A stretch of 55,798 nucleotides of DNA from Candidatus Bacteroides merdavium (GCA_019116805.1 DXAV01000023.1:1-55798); one strand, 5' to 3'; shown: positions 34,230 to 45,204, counted from the first letter of the stretch. Translations and numbers: made by a program. Notes: generated by a model from the sequence alone, not told the origin.

Positions 34230-37032
34230 TATCTCAAGACCGAGAACCGTGCCGGCCTCTCCAAGATAACCGTTTACGTCAAGAAGGAAATCCGTGCCGA
34301 CGCCATGCAGCAGCTGTGGGACAAGCTTCGGCGCAAGGTGGGAGACGCGCAAGGCCGTCTTCCGGCCGGCGCCGGCACGTCGGTGGTCAACGATGACTTC
34401 GGCGACGTGCTCGGCGTGTTTTATGGCCTGAGTAGTGCCGTACACACCTACCGCGAGCTTGAGGAGCAGGCCGAACGCCTCAAGAACGAATTGCTGGCCG
34501 TGCCCGATGTGGCCCGCGTCGAGCTCTATGGCGTGCAGAACCGCACCATCGAGGTAGAGGCAGACCCTTCACTGCTCGCTGCCAGCGGGCTGACAATGGC
34601 CGACATCGCCGCCGCCTTCGACCGCCAGAACCGCATCGTAGACGCCGGCGCCGTCGAGACGGCCCATAACCGCCTGCGCATCGATGCGGCAGGAAGCTTC
34701 ACGACGCTCCAGGAACTCGAGAACCTGACCGTCACCTCGCGCGACGGCTCCTATTTCCGCCTGGGCGAGCTGGCCGCCGTCAGCGAGAGCTATGTTCGTC
34801 CGGCTCGCAGCCGCATGGAGATGGACGGCCTCCCTACCATCGGCATCGCCATATCGACGGTGGCCGACGGCAACGTGGTTGACATGGCCGAACGCGTAGC
34901 CACCCGCCTGTCACAACTGGAGCAGACGATGCCCGAGGGCTACCGTCTCCGTACCGTCTACGACCAGGGGCATGAGTCGTCCGTTGCCAATGACGGTTTT
35001 GTACTCAACCTGCTCATCTCCGTCGTGACCGTCATCGCTGTGCTACTGTTCTTTATCGGCATGAAGAACGGAATATTGATTGGCAGCGGACTGGTCTTTT
35101 CGATTTTCGGCACCCTCATCTATATGTATGGCACGGGCATCGCCCTGCAACGCATGTCGCTGGCGGCCATTATCATTGCCATGGGCATGCTGGTGGACAA
35201 CGCCATCGTGGTTTACGATGCTACGCTGGTCAACATGCAGCGCGGCATACGCAAGCGTACGGCCATCCTTGCTGCCGTAGGTACGACGGCCATGCCGCTG
35301 CTGGGCGCTACGCTCATTGCCGTGCTCACCTTCCTGCCTGTCTATCTGTCGCCCCACATTACGGGCGAGCTGTTGTCGTCGCTATTCATCGTCATTGCCG
35401 TATCACTCCTTCTGAGTTGGGTGCTGGCCATTTCGCAAAACGTCTTCTTCGTGCAGGAATTCGTTCGTCGTCCGCGTCCCGACGAGTTGAAGGGCGAGCT
35501 CTTCCAAGGCCGCATGTACGACCGCTTCCGCCGTGCCCTACGCTGGACCATCCGCCGCCGCTTTCGTGTTGGCCTCGATGGTGGTGCTGCTGGCCGCCAG
35601 CGCGTTGAGCTTCCGCAGCATTCCGCAGCAGTTCATGCCGTTACTTGACAAGCAATACTTCTCCATTGACGTCTGGCTACCCGAGGGCACCCGCGTGGAG
35701 GAGACCTCGCGTCAGGCCGAAGCCCTGGCCGAGAAGCTGATGCAGCATGAGGGCGTCCGCCACGTATCGACCTTTGTCGGCCAAACACCCCCGCGCTACT
35801 ACCTGGCCAATGCTGCCTACGGACCTCAGAGCAACTACGCACAGTGTCTGGTCGAGGCCGTAAGCCGGTCTGTGGCGCGCAGCATGCAGGTGGGACTGCA
35901 AGACGAGCTGTCGCAGACTTTCTCCGATGCCCTGATTCGCGTCAACCGCTTCGAGCTGAGCAGCATTCCGCAGGCACTCATCGAAGCCCGCTTTTGCGGT
36001 GACGATCCCCGCGTGCTCGATTCGCTGACGAGTATCGCCATCGACATCATGCGCCGCAATCCGAAGGTGATGAACGCCCGCAACGAGTGGGGCAACAAGG
36101 CCATGCTGGTGCGTGCTGCCTACGACCCCGTGAAAGCCGGCCGCCTGAACCTGGGCAAAGCTGACCTGATGACAGCCGTGAAGAGTACCAACGACGGCAC
36201 GCCGGTAGGCATCTACCGCGACGGTGACAAGCAGGTACCTGTCCTGTTGCGTACGGTGGGCGGCGGGCAGCTGTCGCAGGCCGCGCTCGAAGACCTGCCC
36301 GTGTGGAACGGACGCAACTCCGTCCTCTTGGCTCAGGTGACCGACAGCATCGGGATCGGCTGGGAATGGCCGTTGGTAAAGACCTATAACCGGTGTCTGT
36401 CTATGGCAGCACAATGCGACGTACAGCTCGGCCATACCATGAAGGAGGTACACGGCGAAATCCGTGACGAGATAGAGCGCATCGGGCTTCCCGCCGGATA
36501 CAGTTTCTTTTGGGATTCGCAGTATAAGGACCAGAAAGAGGCTATGGAGGCGCTTACCAAGTATTTCCCGCTGGCCATCGTCTTCTTGGTGCTCATATTG
36601 GTAGCCTTGTTCGGCAATTTCCGCCAGCCTTCCATTATCTTCCTCATCCTGCCTCTGTCGGTCATCGGCGTGGTCGTGGGGATGCTGGTCACAGGTTTCC
36701 AGTTCGGCTTCTTCTGCATAGCCGGATGGCTGGGCCTGCTGGGCATGATCATCAAGAACGTTATCGTGCTGCTCGACGAAGTGAACATTCAGCGGCGGGC
36801 CGGTGTCGCGCCCAGTGAGGCCATCGTTGAGGCTACCGTTTCGCGTACGAGGCCTGTACTGATGGCAGCCATTACGACCATCTTCGGCAGCATTCCCCTG
36901 CTGTTCGACGTCGTGTTCGGCGGCATGGCGGCTACGATTGTCTTCGGGCTGTCGTTTGCTACGCTGCTGACGCTCTTCGTAACTCCTGCCATCTACGCCG
37001 TGTTCTATCCCGAAGCGGCAAAGAGAGCGTGA
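34229..37032 (+). pseudogene. RND efflux pump, 5' deleted and frameshifted
   Basis: Homology to an RND pump starts abruptly at YLKTENRAGLSKITVYVK (about 34229); roughly the first 80 residues, including TM1, are missing. The first part runs in one frame to about 35560, including the TM4 relay (IIIAMGMLVDNAIVVYDATL). A +1 shift near the CGCCGCCGCTTTCG stretch (35551-35564) moves the rest (FVLASMVVLLAASALSF ... LLGMIIKNVIVLLDEVNIQ) to another frame, ending at 37032. With two lesions no functional pump is expected. The downstream TolC and two-component genes are intact, so decay may be recent. Confidence 0.88.
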
Positions 37033-37067
37033 ACACTGTCCATTCAATGAAATAAAAACGAAAAGAC

Positions 37068-38366
37068 ATGAAACAACTATATCTCATTATGACGGCCTCT
37101 GCACTCCTGACGGCCGTGTCGGGACGGGCACAGGACAACCCGCTGCTCGACGCCTATCGCGCACAAGTAGAGGCCTATAGCCCCGACCTGCGTACTGCCG
37201 AATATGCGGCCAGCGCGAGCGGGGAAGCAAGACAATCGGCACGGGCCGACTTCTTCCCCAAGCTCTCGGGCGGAGCCAACTTCAACTATACGGGCCATCC
37301 GTTGCGTAAGGACATTGCTTTGCCAGGCACGGATGACGTTTACACCTTCGAGGGACGCAATACGAAATACGGCGCTTCGGTCAGCCTGGCGCAACCGCTT
37401 TATGCGGGCGGTGCGCTTCGGGCGGGCTACGACAAGGCGCAGGCCGAGGACGAAATGGCCCGTCAGGAAATCAGACGTGTGACGAATGACCTTCGCCACG
37501 AAGCTGATGTCCGTTATTGGAGCCACGTAGCTCAGTGCGAATTGGTCAGCGTGGCCGACGGTTACCGCCAGTCGGTGGGTCGGCTGGTGGAAGTCGTCCG
37601 CCAGCGGGTGGAGGCAGAATATACCGACCGCAACGACCTGCTCATGGCCGAAGTGCGGCTCAATGATGCCGACTATCAGGTGCAGCGTGCTCGCAACGAT
37701 GCCGAAGTGGCCCGCCTGTCGCTCAATGCGCTGGCCGGCATCCCTTCCGACCAGCACATTGCTACCGATACGCTGGTCGTGCCCCTCACCGTCGTCCAGC
37801 CTTTGACCGATGAGGTGGACGACCTGCTGATGCGCCGTCCCGAAATGGGAATGGCCGAAGGCAATGTACGCGTACAGCAGTCGGCCGCTCGCCTGGCCAA
37901 CGCTCGCTATCTGCCTACGCTTTCCATCGGTGTGGACGGCAGCTACTCGTCGCCCGGCTATGACTTTCGTGCCGACCTCGATCCCAATTATGCCATCTAT
38001 GCTAAGCTCAGCGTCCCCATCTTCGAGTGGGGCAAACGCCGCCGCACGAAGAACATGGGGCGCTATCAGGTGGATATTGCCCGCGAACGGCGTGTACAGG
38101 TGGGCGACGACCTGCGGCTGGAAGTGGAGACGGCTCAGTGCAACTATGCACAGGCCGTGGAGCAGGTGCGACTTACCGAAAGTTCGTTGCACAAGGCGGC
38201 CGAGAGCGAGGAACTGGCTATGGACAAATACCGCGAGGGAAGCATCTCGATTGTCGAGGTAATCAATGCGCAGCTTTTCCATCTGGAAGCTCGCCAGAAC
38301 CATATCCGTTCGAAGCTGAATGCCTGCGTGGCAAAAAGTGCCTTGCAGAGGGCTTGCGGCGAATGA
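37068..38366 (+). CDS. TolC-family outer-membrane efflux protein
   Basis: A 432-residue outer-membrane channel (signal MKQLYLIMTASALLTAVSG) with two OEP repeats: YSPDLRTAEYAASASGEARQ, then VSLAQPLYAGGALRAGYDKA, DRNDLLMAEVRLNDADYQVQ and LSVPIFEWGKRRR. It follows the broken pump by 35 bp and belongs to the same operon. Its partners being pseudogenes, it may now serve another pump, since TolC-like proteins are often shared. Intact and normal in length. Confidence 0.92.
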   Translation: MKQLYLIMTASALLTAVSGRAQDNPLLDAYRAQVEAYSPDLRTAEYAASASGEARQSARADFFPKLSGGANFNYTGHPLRKDIALPGTDDVYTFEGRNTKYGASVSLAQPLYAGGALRAGYDKAQAEDEMARQEIRRVTNDLRHEADVRYWSHVAQCELVSVADGYRQSVGRLVEVVRQRVEAEYTDRNDLLMAEVRLNDADYQVQRARNDAEVARLSLNALAGIPSDQHIATDTLVVPLTVVQPLTDEVDDLLMRRPEMGMAEGNVRVQQSAARLANARYLPTLSIGVDGSYSSPGYDFRADLDPNYAIYAKLSVPIFEWGKRRRTKNMGRYQVDIARERRVQVGDDLRLEVETAQCNYAQAVEQVRLTESSLHKAAESEELAMDKYREGSISIVEVINAQLFHLEARQNHIRSKLNACVAKSALQRACGE

Positions 38367-38383
38367 TAAATTCTGTATCTTTG
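38354..38383 (+). promoter_or_regulatory. Promoter of the LytS-like kinase gene
   Basis: TTGC (38354) and TATCTTTG (38376-38383) are 22 bp apart, the same geometry as the SusC and frr promoters. Predicted start near 38390, just before the palindrome array, giving a leader of about 135 nt. The -33 element lies inside the tolC coding end. Confidence 0.55.
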
Positions 38384-38397
38384 TGGAAGTACAGCGT

Positions 38398-38477
38398 AAA
38401 GCATTGCTTTGTCGTCTTTAAAACATCGTTTTACGGAGGCGAAAGCACTGCTTTGTCGATGACAAGCCATCGCCTTG
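38398..38477. repeat. Palindrome array, 22-bp period, in the kinase mRNA leader
   Basis: AAAGCATTGCTTT (38398), AAAACATCGTTTT (38420) and AAAGCACTGCTTT (38442) are spaced exactly 22 bp. A weaker fourth unit, CAAG...CTTG, falls at 38463-38477, again in phase. Arm changes between units are paired (GC to AC/GT), keeping the dyad. If the promoter at 38354-38383 is right, the array is transcribed as consecutive small hairpins in the 5' leader of the kinase. Confidence 0.82.
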
Positions 38478-38525
38478 TATCCGATAAAGGGAAAGGATTT
38501 AGGAATATAGCTGATTTTTACTGTT

Positions 38526-39578
38526 ATGCAACCGAACAGTCGACAATACCTTGGGGACATCCTGCTCTACTCGGGGCTGGGATGTTTCTCCTATTTCTTC
38601 CTGGTGCGCTTTGCTGATATCCCCTTGCGCTATCAGGACCGCCTGCTCACGCCCGAAGCCTTCGTGGCCGTGATGCTGCTGTTCAACGGCGTGGGGCTGG
38701 GCATGCGCTACATTCAGTTGAGGCTTCGGCGCAGCTATCCGACGTTCCTCGGTAGCCGTCGGCAGATGGTACTATTCTTTGTCTTGTCGGGCGCCTTTCT
38801 TTTTTTGCTCAATTATCTGTTGCAGGTATCGGTGAAGTGGCTGCTTGATGTGCCCCAGCCTTTGGCATTGGCCTACAAGGGCGTGAGGTTGCTGCTGATT
38901 GTCTGGTTGACGGAGCTGGTCATTGTCAGCCAGTCGGTCAGCAACCGCTTTTACAAAGACCTGCTTACCGCCTACCGTCGCACGCGCCAGCTGGAAGAAA
39001 CAGCCTTGCAGGCCCGTTACATGGCCTTGCAGACCCAGCTCAATCCGCACTTCCTGTTCAACAGTCTCAATACGCTGGTGGCCGAGATTGAATACAATCC
39101 GCAAGGAGCCGTCAGCTTTACGCGCAACCTTTCCGACGTCTATCGTTACATCCTGACCTGTCAGGACAAGCGGCTGGTGGGCTTGCGCGAGGAGATGGAG
39201 TTTGTCGATACCTACGTGGAGCTTCATCGGGTGCGTTTGGGCGATTGTCTGACGGTAGATTGGCAAGTGGATGAGGCTGTGCGCGAGGATGCACAGCTGC
39301 CTCCGCTCACCTTGCAGGTGCTGGTGGAGAACATCGTGAAGCACAATGCCATCAGCCCTTCGCGACCGATGACGGTGGAAGTGGAGGTCGTGTCGGACGA
39401 GGAAGGAGACTCTTGGCTGCGTGTGTCCAATCCCCTGCGTCCCAAGCTGGGAGCCGTTTCGGACGGACATGGGCTGGACAACCTGACACAACGTTATCGC
39501 CTGCTTTGCGGCAAGGAGATTCGTGTGCAGAAGGGAGAAGATTGTTTTATTGTAAAAGTTCCGTTGTTGTATGAATGA
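38526..39578 (+). CDS. LytS/YehU-type sensor histidine kinase
   Basis: A 350-residue membrane kinase of the His_kinase (PF06580) group. Four hydrophobic segments (about 12-28, 44-62, 82-102, 112-132) form the sensor, with no large periplasmic domain. The phosphoacceptor box is QTQLNPHFLFNSLNTL (His about 177). The ATPase part has LPPLTLQVLVENIVKHNAI (N-box) and DGHGLDNLTQRY (G-box). The stop overlaps the LytTR regulator start by 8 bp, so they are coupled. This pair is the usual companion of adaptor-pump-TolC operons in Bacteroidales. An array of small palindromes lies between its promoter and start. Confidence 0.93.
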   Translation: MQPNSRQYLGDILLYSGLGCFSYFFLVRFADIPLRYQDRLLTPEAFVAVMLLFNGVGLGMRYIQLRLRRSYPTFLGSRRQMVLFFVLSGAFLFLLNYLLQVSVKWLLDVPQPLALAYKGVRLLLIVWLTELVIVSQSVSNRFYKDLLTAYRRTRQLEETALQARYMALQTQLNPHFLFNSLNTLVAEIEYNPQGAVSFTRNLSDVYRYILTCQDKRLVGLREEMEFVDTYVELHRVRLGDCLTVDWQVDEAVREDAQLPPLTLQVLVENIVKHNAISPSRPMTVEVEVVSDEEGDSWLRVSNPLRPKLGAVSDGHGLDNLTQRYRLLCGKEIRVQKGEDCFIVKVPLLYE

Positions 39579-40383
39579 TGTTCAGACAGATGCCTGGGGC
39601 GGAAAGAAGATACGAGCCGCCATCATCGAAGACGAGTTGCCAGCCGCCCGCCTGTTGCAGGGGATGTTGACCGAGTTGCGCCCCCAATGGGATATCCTGC
39701 TCCTGCCGGGTACGGTAGAGGAGGCCGTACAATGGTTTGCCACCCATCCGCATCCCGACATCCTTTTTCTCGACATTCAGCTGACCGACGGCCTCTCGTT
39801 CTACTTCATCGAGCAGGCACGCCCCGAGAGCATGATTGTCTTTACTACCGCCTACAACGAATATGCCGTCCGTGCCTTTACCGTCAACAGCATTGATTAT
39901 CTGCTGAAGCCTGTCCGTCGTGAGCGCCTGGCCGATTCGCTTGACAAGTTCGAGCGCCTGACCGCTCCCCGCATTCGTGAACAAAATGAGCGAATGGACA
40001 TGCAGGAACTGCTTCGGATGCTGGCCGACCGCAACGCCTGTCCTTATCGCAAGCGTTTTCTCGTCAACGGCGCACGGAACCTCTATACCTTGGCTGTAGA
40101 CGACGTGTGCTACTTCTATTCGGAAGAGAAAGTGACCTTTGCCGTGACGGCCGACCGCCGCACGCACATCATCGACCTGCCGCTTACGAAGCTGGAAGAA
40201 CAGCTCGACCCGCGCCGCTTCTTTCGTGTCAGCCGCCAGTTCATCCTTTCAGCCGATTGCATCCGCGACATCGAGCCTTACTTCAATGGCAAGATGGTGG
40301 TGCACGTTACGCCTCCCTTTGACGGCAGCATTCAGGTGAGCCGCGAACGGGTGGCGGCGCTGAAGATGTGGCTCAATAGTTGA
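39571..40383 (+). CDS. LytTR-family response regulator
   Basis: A 270-residue regulator. The receiver domain (about 14-130) has acidic pocket IIEDE, phosphoacceptor Asp in DILFLDIQ, Thr in FTTAYNEYAVRAF and Lys in DYLLKPV. The LytTR DNA-binding domain (about 165-270) has FLVNGARNLYTLAVDDVCYF and the FRVSRQFILSADCI block. It is the partner of the kinase it overlaps. A GH2 gene starts 28 bp downstream on the same strand, possibly co-transcribed. Confidence 0.94.
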   Translation: MNDVQTDAWGGKKIRAAIIEDELPAARLLQGMLTELRPQWDILLLPGTVEEAVQWFATHPHPDILFLDIQLTDGLSFYFIEQARPESMIVFTTAYNEYAVRAFTVNSIDYLLKPVRRERLADSLDKFERLTAPRIREQNERMDMQELLRMLADRNACPYRKRFLVNGARNLYTLAVDDVCYFYSEEKVTFAVTADRRTHIIDLPLTKLEEQLDPRRFFRVSRQFILSADCIRDIEPYFNGKMVVHVTPPFDGSIQVSRERVAALKMWLNS

Positions 40384-40411
40384 AAAAACTACTAATCCAT
40401 AAACAGACATT

Positions 40412-42834
40412 ATGAAACGTATTGCTTTTTTTATTACACTTGCTTTCCTGTTCTGTCTCCAGACGGAAGCGCAAGTTTCTTTTGGCAACGCACAAGTATT
40501 CAACAGCGGATGGCTTTTCTTGTTGGAGGATGATTCTGCTGCCATTCGAATTGATTATGATGACAGTCGCTGGCGCAGGCTGGATCTGCCGCATGATTGG
40601 TCCATCGAAGGGCAACTCTCGCCTGATTTGGCCAGTTGTACAGGCTATCTGCCCGGTGGTATCGGATGGTATCGCAAACATTTCCAAGTGACAGATGATG
40701 CAGCCCGTCATTACATATACTTTGAAGGCGTTTACAATCGTAGCGAGGTTTACTTGAACGGCCATTTGCTGGGTAAGCGCCCGAATGGTTATATTTCGTT
40801 TATGTACGATCTGACTCCCTATTTGAAAGAAGGCGACAATGTGCTGGCTGTACGCGTGGATCATAGTCGCTCTGCCGATTCGCGCTGGTATACGGGCTCG
40901 GGCATCTATCGTGATGTGTGGATGGTATCGGCTCCTGATATTCATTTTGCCCAGTGGGGCATAGGATGGCGTGCAACTTCGCTGACCGACCGTAGAGCGA
41001 CGATTGCTGTTGATGTGGAGGTGGAGAAGCACGTGGAGGCTACGGGTCGGTTAGAGGTGAAAGCTGTGTTACTGGATGCCGAGGGTCGGCAGGTAGCACA
41101 AGCTTCTGGACGTGTAACTGACGGTAAGGTAGGCTTATTCAAACAAACAATGACTTTGCGAGTGAACCGACCGAAACGTTGGGATTTGGATACCCCTTAT
41201 TTATATACGTTGAAAACGGAGTTGTTTGCTGACGACAAGCGACTGGACGGGAGCGAAACGAAAGTCGGCCTGCGTACGCTGGAGTTTAATCCGAATAAAG
41301 GCTTTGCCCTGAACGGTCGCTGGATGAAAGTGAAAGGCGTCTGTCTGCACCACGATGCCGGCGTGTTGGGAGCTGTGGTACCGCCCGAAGTGTGGGAACG
41401 TCGTCTGAAGAACATAAAGGAATATCTGGGTGCAATGCTATCCGTATGAGTCATAATCCGCAAGCTCCTATTGTTTACGACTTGTGTGATCGCCTCGGCT
41501 TGTTGGTGATGGATGAGGCTTCTGACGAATGGGAGTTTCCTAAGCGCAAATGGATTAAAGGATGGAACAAGGGTGAACCCGGCTATCAGGGTTCGTTTGA
41601 TTTCTTTGAAGAATGGATTGAACGTGATGTTACCGATATGGTGCGTCGCGACCGTAACCATCCGTCGGTCTTCCTGTGGAGTATTGGTAATGAAGTGGAT
41701 TACCCGAATGACCCTTATTCACACCCCATCTTGGATGGAACTGGGGCAACTATCAACCAGCCCATGTTTGGAGGCTATAAACCAGACGCACCTGATGCCA
41801 TGCGCATCGGTGTTATCGCCCAGCGGCTGGCGGCCTGCGTACGGACGGTGGACAAGAGTCGTCCCGTGACAGGTGCCCTAGCTGGTGTAGTGATGTCCAA
41901 TCAGACGGCTTATCCTGAAGCTGTGGATGTTGTGGGCTATAATTATACGGAAAATCGATACGACGAAGACCATGCTACTTATCCTGACCGCGTTATTTAT
42001 GGCAGTGAGACGGGTTCGGGCATTGACGCTTGGTATGCTGTAAAGAATAAGGATTTCATTTTCGGACAATTCATCTGGACGGGTACCGACTACTTGGGTG
42101 AGGCGGGTGCCTGGCCCTCCCGCGGATTGGGTACTGGTTTGCTCGATTTTGCCAGCCTCCCGAAGCCGCGCGGCTATCATCGGGCTACATTGTGGAGTGA
42201 GAAGCCAGTCACCTACGTTGGAACCTATCCGAAGCGCGACTATCTGTCGCCCGATGCCTGGGATATCTGGAACTATGAGCCGGGACAAGAGATACGGGTA
42301 GTGTGCTACACTAACGCTCCGCAAGCTCGGCTGTTGCTCAATGGCAAGGTGGTGGGCGAAATGAAGCCCTACGACGTAAAGAGCGGCATTATTTATTGGG
42401 ACATTCGCTATGAAGTGGGCGAACTGCGTGCCGAGGGGTGCGATGAGGCCGGAAACGTACTGTCTTCGTATGCCGTCCGTTCATCAGGCCTGCCTTACGG
42501 CCTGCGTGTCACGGCGGATTGCGACAGCTTGACGGCCGACCGTCGGGTGGCTCATGTGCTGATAGAAGTGGTGGACGAACAGGGAATACCAGTTCGCCTG
42601 GCCGATAACGAAATCACTTGCCGCATTGAAGGACCTGCACGCCTGCTCGGGCTGGAGAACGGAAATAATAGCGATATGTCGGAGCATCGCGACCACCGTC
42701 AGCGCGTGTGGCGCGGACGCCTTCTGGCTTATGTACAGGCCACGGGCGAAGCGGGAGACATCCGTATTCGGTTCACTTCTCCGCTACTCCAAAAGACTGA
42801 AGTCGTGTTGCGGGGAGACACTTTCTCAAAATGA
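40412..42834 (+). pseudogene. GH2 family glycosidase broken by one frameshift
   Basis: Reading both parts together gives an exported GH2 enzyme of about 807 residues (signal MKRIAFFITLAFLFCLQTEA). It has the sugar-binding domain (LPHDWSIEG, GIGWYRKHFQ, YTGSGIYRDVW), an Ig-like domain, and the TIM barrel with acid/base SIGNEVDYPN and nucleophile YGSETGS, close to beta-galactosidases. The first frame ends at 41449 after KNIKEYLG; the true continuation CNAIRMSHNP is read in another frame from about 41430. One base lost in GGGTGC-like sequence near 41427-41432 explains it. Both catalytic Glu lie after the lesion, so the upstream product is inactive. A sequencing error is the alternative. Confidence 0.88.
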
Positions 42835-42837
42835 ATG

Positions 42838-45165
42838 TCAGTCCAGCCGTTTGCTCTTCAACCGCAGGCTGTTCGTCACCACGCTGACACTGCTGAACGC
42901 CATGGCTGCCCCAGCTATCATGGGGTTGAGTAGGAAGCCGCAGATAGGGTAGAGTACACCGGCGGCGACAGGCACTCCTATTATATTGTAAATGAATGCC
43001 CAAAACAGGTTCTGCCGGATGGCGCGCACGGTGAGGTAGGAGAGGCGCAGGGCTTCAGAGAGCTTGCCAAGGTCGCCCTTCAGCAAGGTGATGCCAGCTA
43101 CATCCATGGCGATGTCGCTGCCCGTACCCATAGCGATGCTCAGGTCGGCCTGTGCCAGAGCTGCACTGTCGTTGATGCCGTCACCCACCATCGCGACGGT
43201 TTTACCCTCCTGTTGAAGGTGGCCGATGTAGGCCGCCTTTTCTTGTGGCAGTACGTTGGCTTGGTAGTGTCGGATGCCTGTCTGTGCAGCGATGGCGCGG
43301 GCGGTAGCTTCGTTGTCGCCCGTCAGCAGGTGGATGTCTATGCCTTGGCGTTGCAGGCGGCGGATGGCTTGTATAGAAGTAGGTTTTACGCGGTCGGCGA
43401 TGGCAGCCATGGTCAAAGCTTCATGCTCATCGGCCAGCCAGACGACGGTTTGTGCTTCGGCCTCCAAACGGTCGGCTTCCTGCGCCAGTTGCGGGTCGAT
43501 GGCAATCTTCTGTTCGTCCAGCAGGCGACGGTTTCCGATGTAGTAGCGTGTGCCGTCGACGCGGCCGCGGATGCCCCGTCCCGTCAGGCTTTCGAATTCC
43601 CCGATTGAAGAAATATTTTTCTCCAACTGGAGGAAACTGTTTTCTAGGTAGTGCGTGACGGCTTCGGCCAGCGGATGTTCGGAACGCTTCTCCAGCGCAT
43701 GGAAGGCGGCTGCGTGGCGGTCGTCTTCGTGTTTCCAGAGGAGGGTGGTCACCTGCGGACGGCCTTCGGTCACGGTACCCGTCTTGTCCAACACGACGGT
43801 GTTTACCCGTCGTGCACGCTCCAGGCTTTCGGCGTCCTTGATAAGGATGCCCCGTTCGGCTCCCTTGCCGATGCCCACCATGATGGCTGTCGGTGTGGCC
43901 AGCCCCAAGGCGCAGGGACAGGCGATGATGAGCACCGTCACCAGTGCCAACAAGCCGTGGGTGAAGCCGTCGGTTGGAGCCAGCAGTACCCAGCCGAGGA
44001 AACTCAGCAGGGAAATGACCATGATGGTGGGAACGAAGATACCTGCAATACGGTCCGCCAGCTTCTGCACAGGGGCTTTGCTGCCCTGTGCATCCTGTAC
44101 GGCACAGATGATGTGGGCCAACAGTGTATCGTGTCCCACCTGCTCGGCGCGGAATACGAAGCTGCCCTTCTGGTTGATGGTACCCGCCAGTACACGGTCG
44201 CCTGCGCGCTTGCCCACGGCCAGCGGTTCGCCGCTCAGCATGCTTTCGTCTACGTACGACTCGCCGCTTACCACCGTGCCGTCCACGGGCACGCGTTCGC
44301 CGGGCTTCACCAGAAGCAGATTGCCGACGGAGACTTTCTCCAATGGATAAGATTCTTTTAATGAAGAATGAGGAATGAAGAATGAAGAATTTCCTTGCGG
44401 ACTGTCAGGTGCAGCGCAGCCTGATTCTTCATTCTTCATTCTTAATTCTTCATTTACCAGCGTTACCGTCTGCGGTTGCAGCCTCATCAGCTTCTTGATG
44501 GCATCGGCTGTCCGGCTCTTGGCGCGTGCCTCGAGCAGACGGCCCAGCAGGATGAAGGCGATGATGACGGCCGAGGCTTCGAAATAGACATGCGGCTCGA
44601 TGCCCCGCGACCGCCAGAAGTCGGGGAAGAAGAGGTTGAATACGCTGAACAAGTAGGCGATGCCGGTGCTGACGGCTACCAGCGTGTCCATGTTGGCCGC
44701 ACGGTGCTTCAGCAGGCGCCAGGCGTTGACGTAGAAGCCGCGGCCCAGACCGAAGACTACGGGCGTGGCGAGCAACCACATCACGTAGTTGGCATAGGGC
44801 AAGTCCATGAACGCCATACCGATGACGGCTACAGGCAGGGCGAGGGCGATGGCCCACACGGTGCGCCGCTTCAGCGTGCGGTATTGACGGAGTTGTTCCG
44901 CTTCTTTGTCTTCCGCCTCGGAGGGTGCGGGTGTTTTTTGTTTGGGAGTCAGGCCGAAGCCCACGGCCTCTACGGCCTGTTGCAGGGCGGCGGCATTACA
45001 GACGGACGGATCATAGGTTACCGTAGCCGTTGCCGTGGCCAAATTGACGGCGGCCTGGACGACGCCCGGCTGCTGGCTCAAGGTCTTTTCCACACAGGCG
45101 GAACAGGCGGCGCAGCTCATGCCCTGTACGTCGAAGTTCTGTTGGATAGTATGTTCGTTTTCCAT
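42838..45165 (-). CDS. copA: Copper-translocating P1B-type ATPase
   Basis: A 775-residue heavy-metal exporter. One N-terminal HMA domain ([16 protein letters not shown]) is followed by membrane segments, an actuator domain ([15 protein letters not shown]), the CPC motif in TM6 ([12 protein letters not shown]), the phosphorylation site DKTGTVTEG, the HP motif ([11 protein letters not shown]) and the hinge [19 protein letters not shown] plus the HMA type indicate Cu(I). About 32 residues rich in Asn/Glu/Ser ([12 protein letters not shown]...[11 protein letters not shown]) interrupt the start of the actuator domain and derive from an inverted-repeat element. The frame is intact, so the protein may still work. 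An AraC-type regulator lies just upstream on the same strand. Confidence 0.94.
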   Translation of the reverse strand: MENEHTIQQNFDVQGMSCAACSACVEKTLSQQPGVVQAAVNLATATATVTYDPSVCNAAALQQAVEAVGFGLTPKQKTPAPSEAEDKEAEQLRQYRTLKRRTVWAIALALPVAVIGMAFMDLPYANYVMWLLATPVVFGLGRGFYVNAWRLLKHRAANMDTLVAVSTGIAYLFSVFNLFFPDFWRSRGIEPHVYFEASAVIIAFILLGRLLEARAKSRTADAIKKLMRLQPQTVTLVNEELRMKNEESGCAAPDSPQGNSSFFIPHSSLKESYPLEKVSVGNLLLVKPGERVPVDGTVVSGESYVDESMLSGEPLAVGKRAGDRVLAGTINQKGSFVFRAEQVGHDTLLAHIICAVQDAQGSKAPVQKLADRIAGIFVPTIMVISLLSFLGWVLLAPTDGFTHGLLALVTVLIIACPCALGLATPTAIMVGIGKGAERGILIKDAESLERARRVNTVVLDKTGTVTEGRPQVTTLLWKHEDDRHAAAFHALEKRSEHPLAEAVTHYLENSFLQLEKNISSIGEFESLTGRGIRGRVDGTRYYIGNRRLLDEQKIAIDPQLAQEADRLEAEAQTVVWLADEHEALTMAAIADRVKPTSIQAIRRLQRQGIDIHLLTGDNEATARAIAAQTGIRHYQANVLPQEKAAYIGHLQQEGKTVAMVGDGINDSAALAQADLSIAMGTGSDIAMDVAGITLLKGDLGKLSEALRLSYLTVRAIRQNLFWAFIYNIIGVPVAAGVLYPICGFLLNPMIAGAAMAFSSVSVVTNSLRLKSKRLD
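44360..44454. repeat. Inverted-repeat element inserted in frame within copA
   Basis: The left arm 44360-44390 (AATGAAGAATGAGGAATGAA...) and right arm 44424-44454 (ATTCTTCATTCTTCATTCTT...) are complementary over about 31 bp with few mismatches and a 33-nt GC-richer loop. The words match the element at 28765-28889. Being without stops on the coding strand, it adds roughly 32 codons to copA. No transposase is present, so it is a non-autonomous or mis-replication-derived repeat. Confidence 0.8.
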
Positions 45166-45196
45166 TGCTGACGATTGGTTTTGATGTTTACGTCTG

Positions 45197-45204
45197 CAAA
45201 GGTA
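45197..45204 (-). promoter_or_regulatory. -7 box of copA
   Basis: Minus-strand TACCTTTG fits TAnnTTTG, 32 bp before the copA ATG, so copA can be transcribed separately from the regulator. Confidence 0.5.

Noticed and set aside
35677..37047. 456-codon open frame antisense to the broken pump
   Set aside because: Shadow of GC-rich pump codons; no motif, and the plus strand has clear RND homology.
37077..38303. 408-codon open frame antisense to tolC
   Set aside because: Shadow frame; the plus strand encodes a complete TolC with signal peptide.
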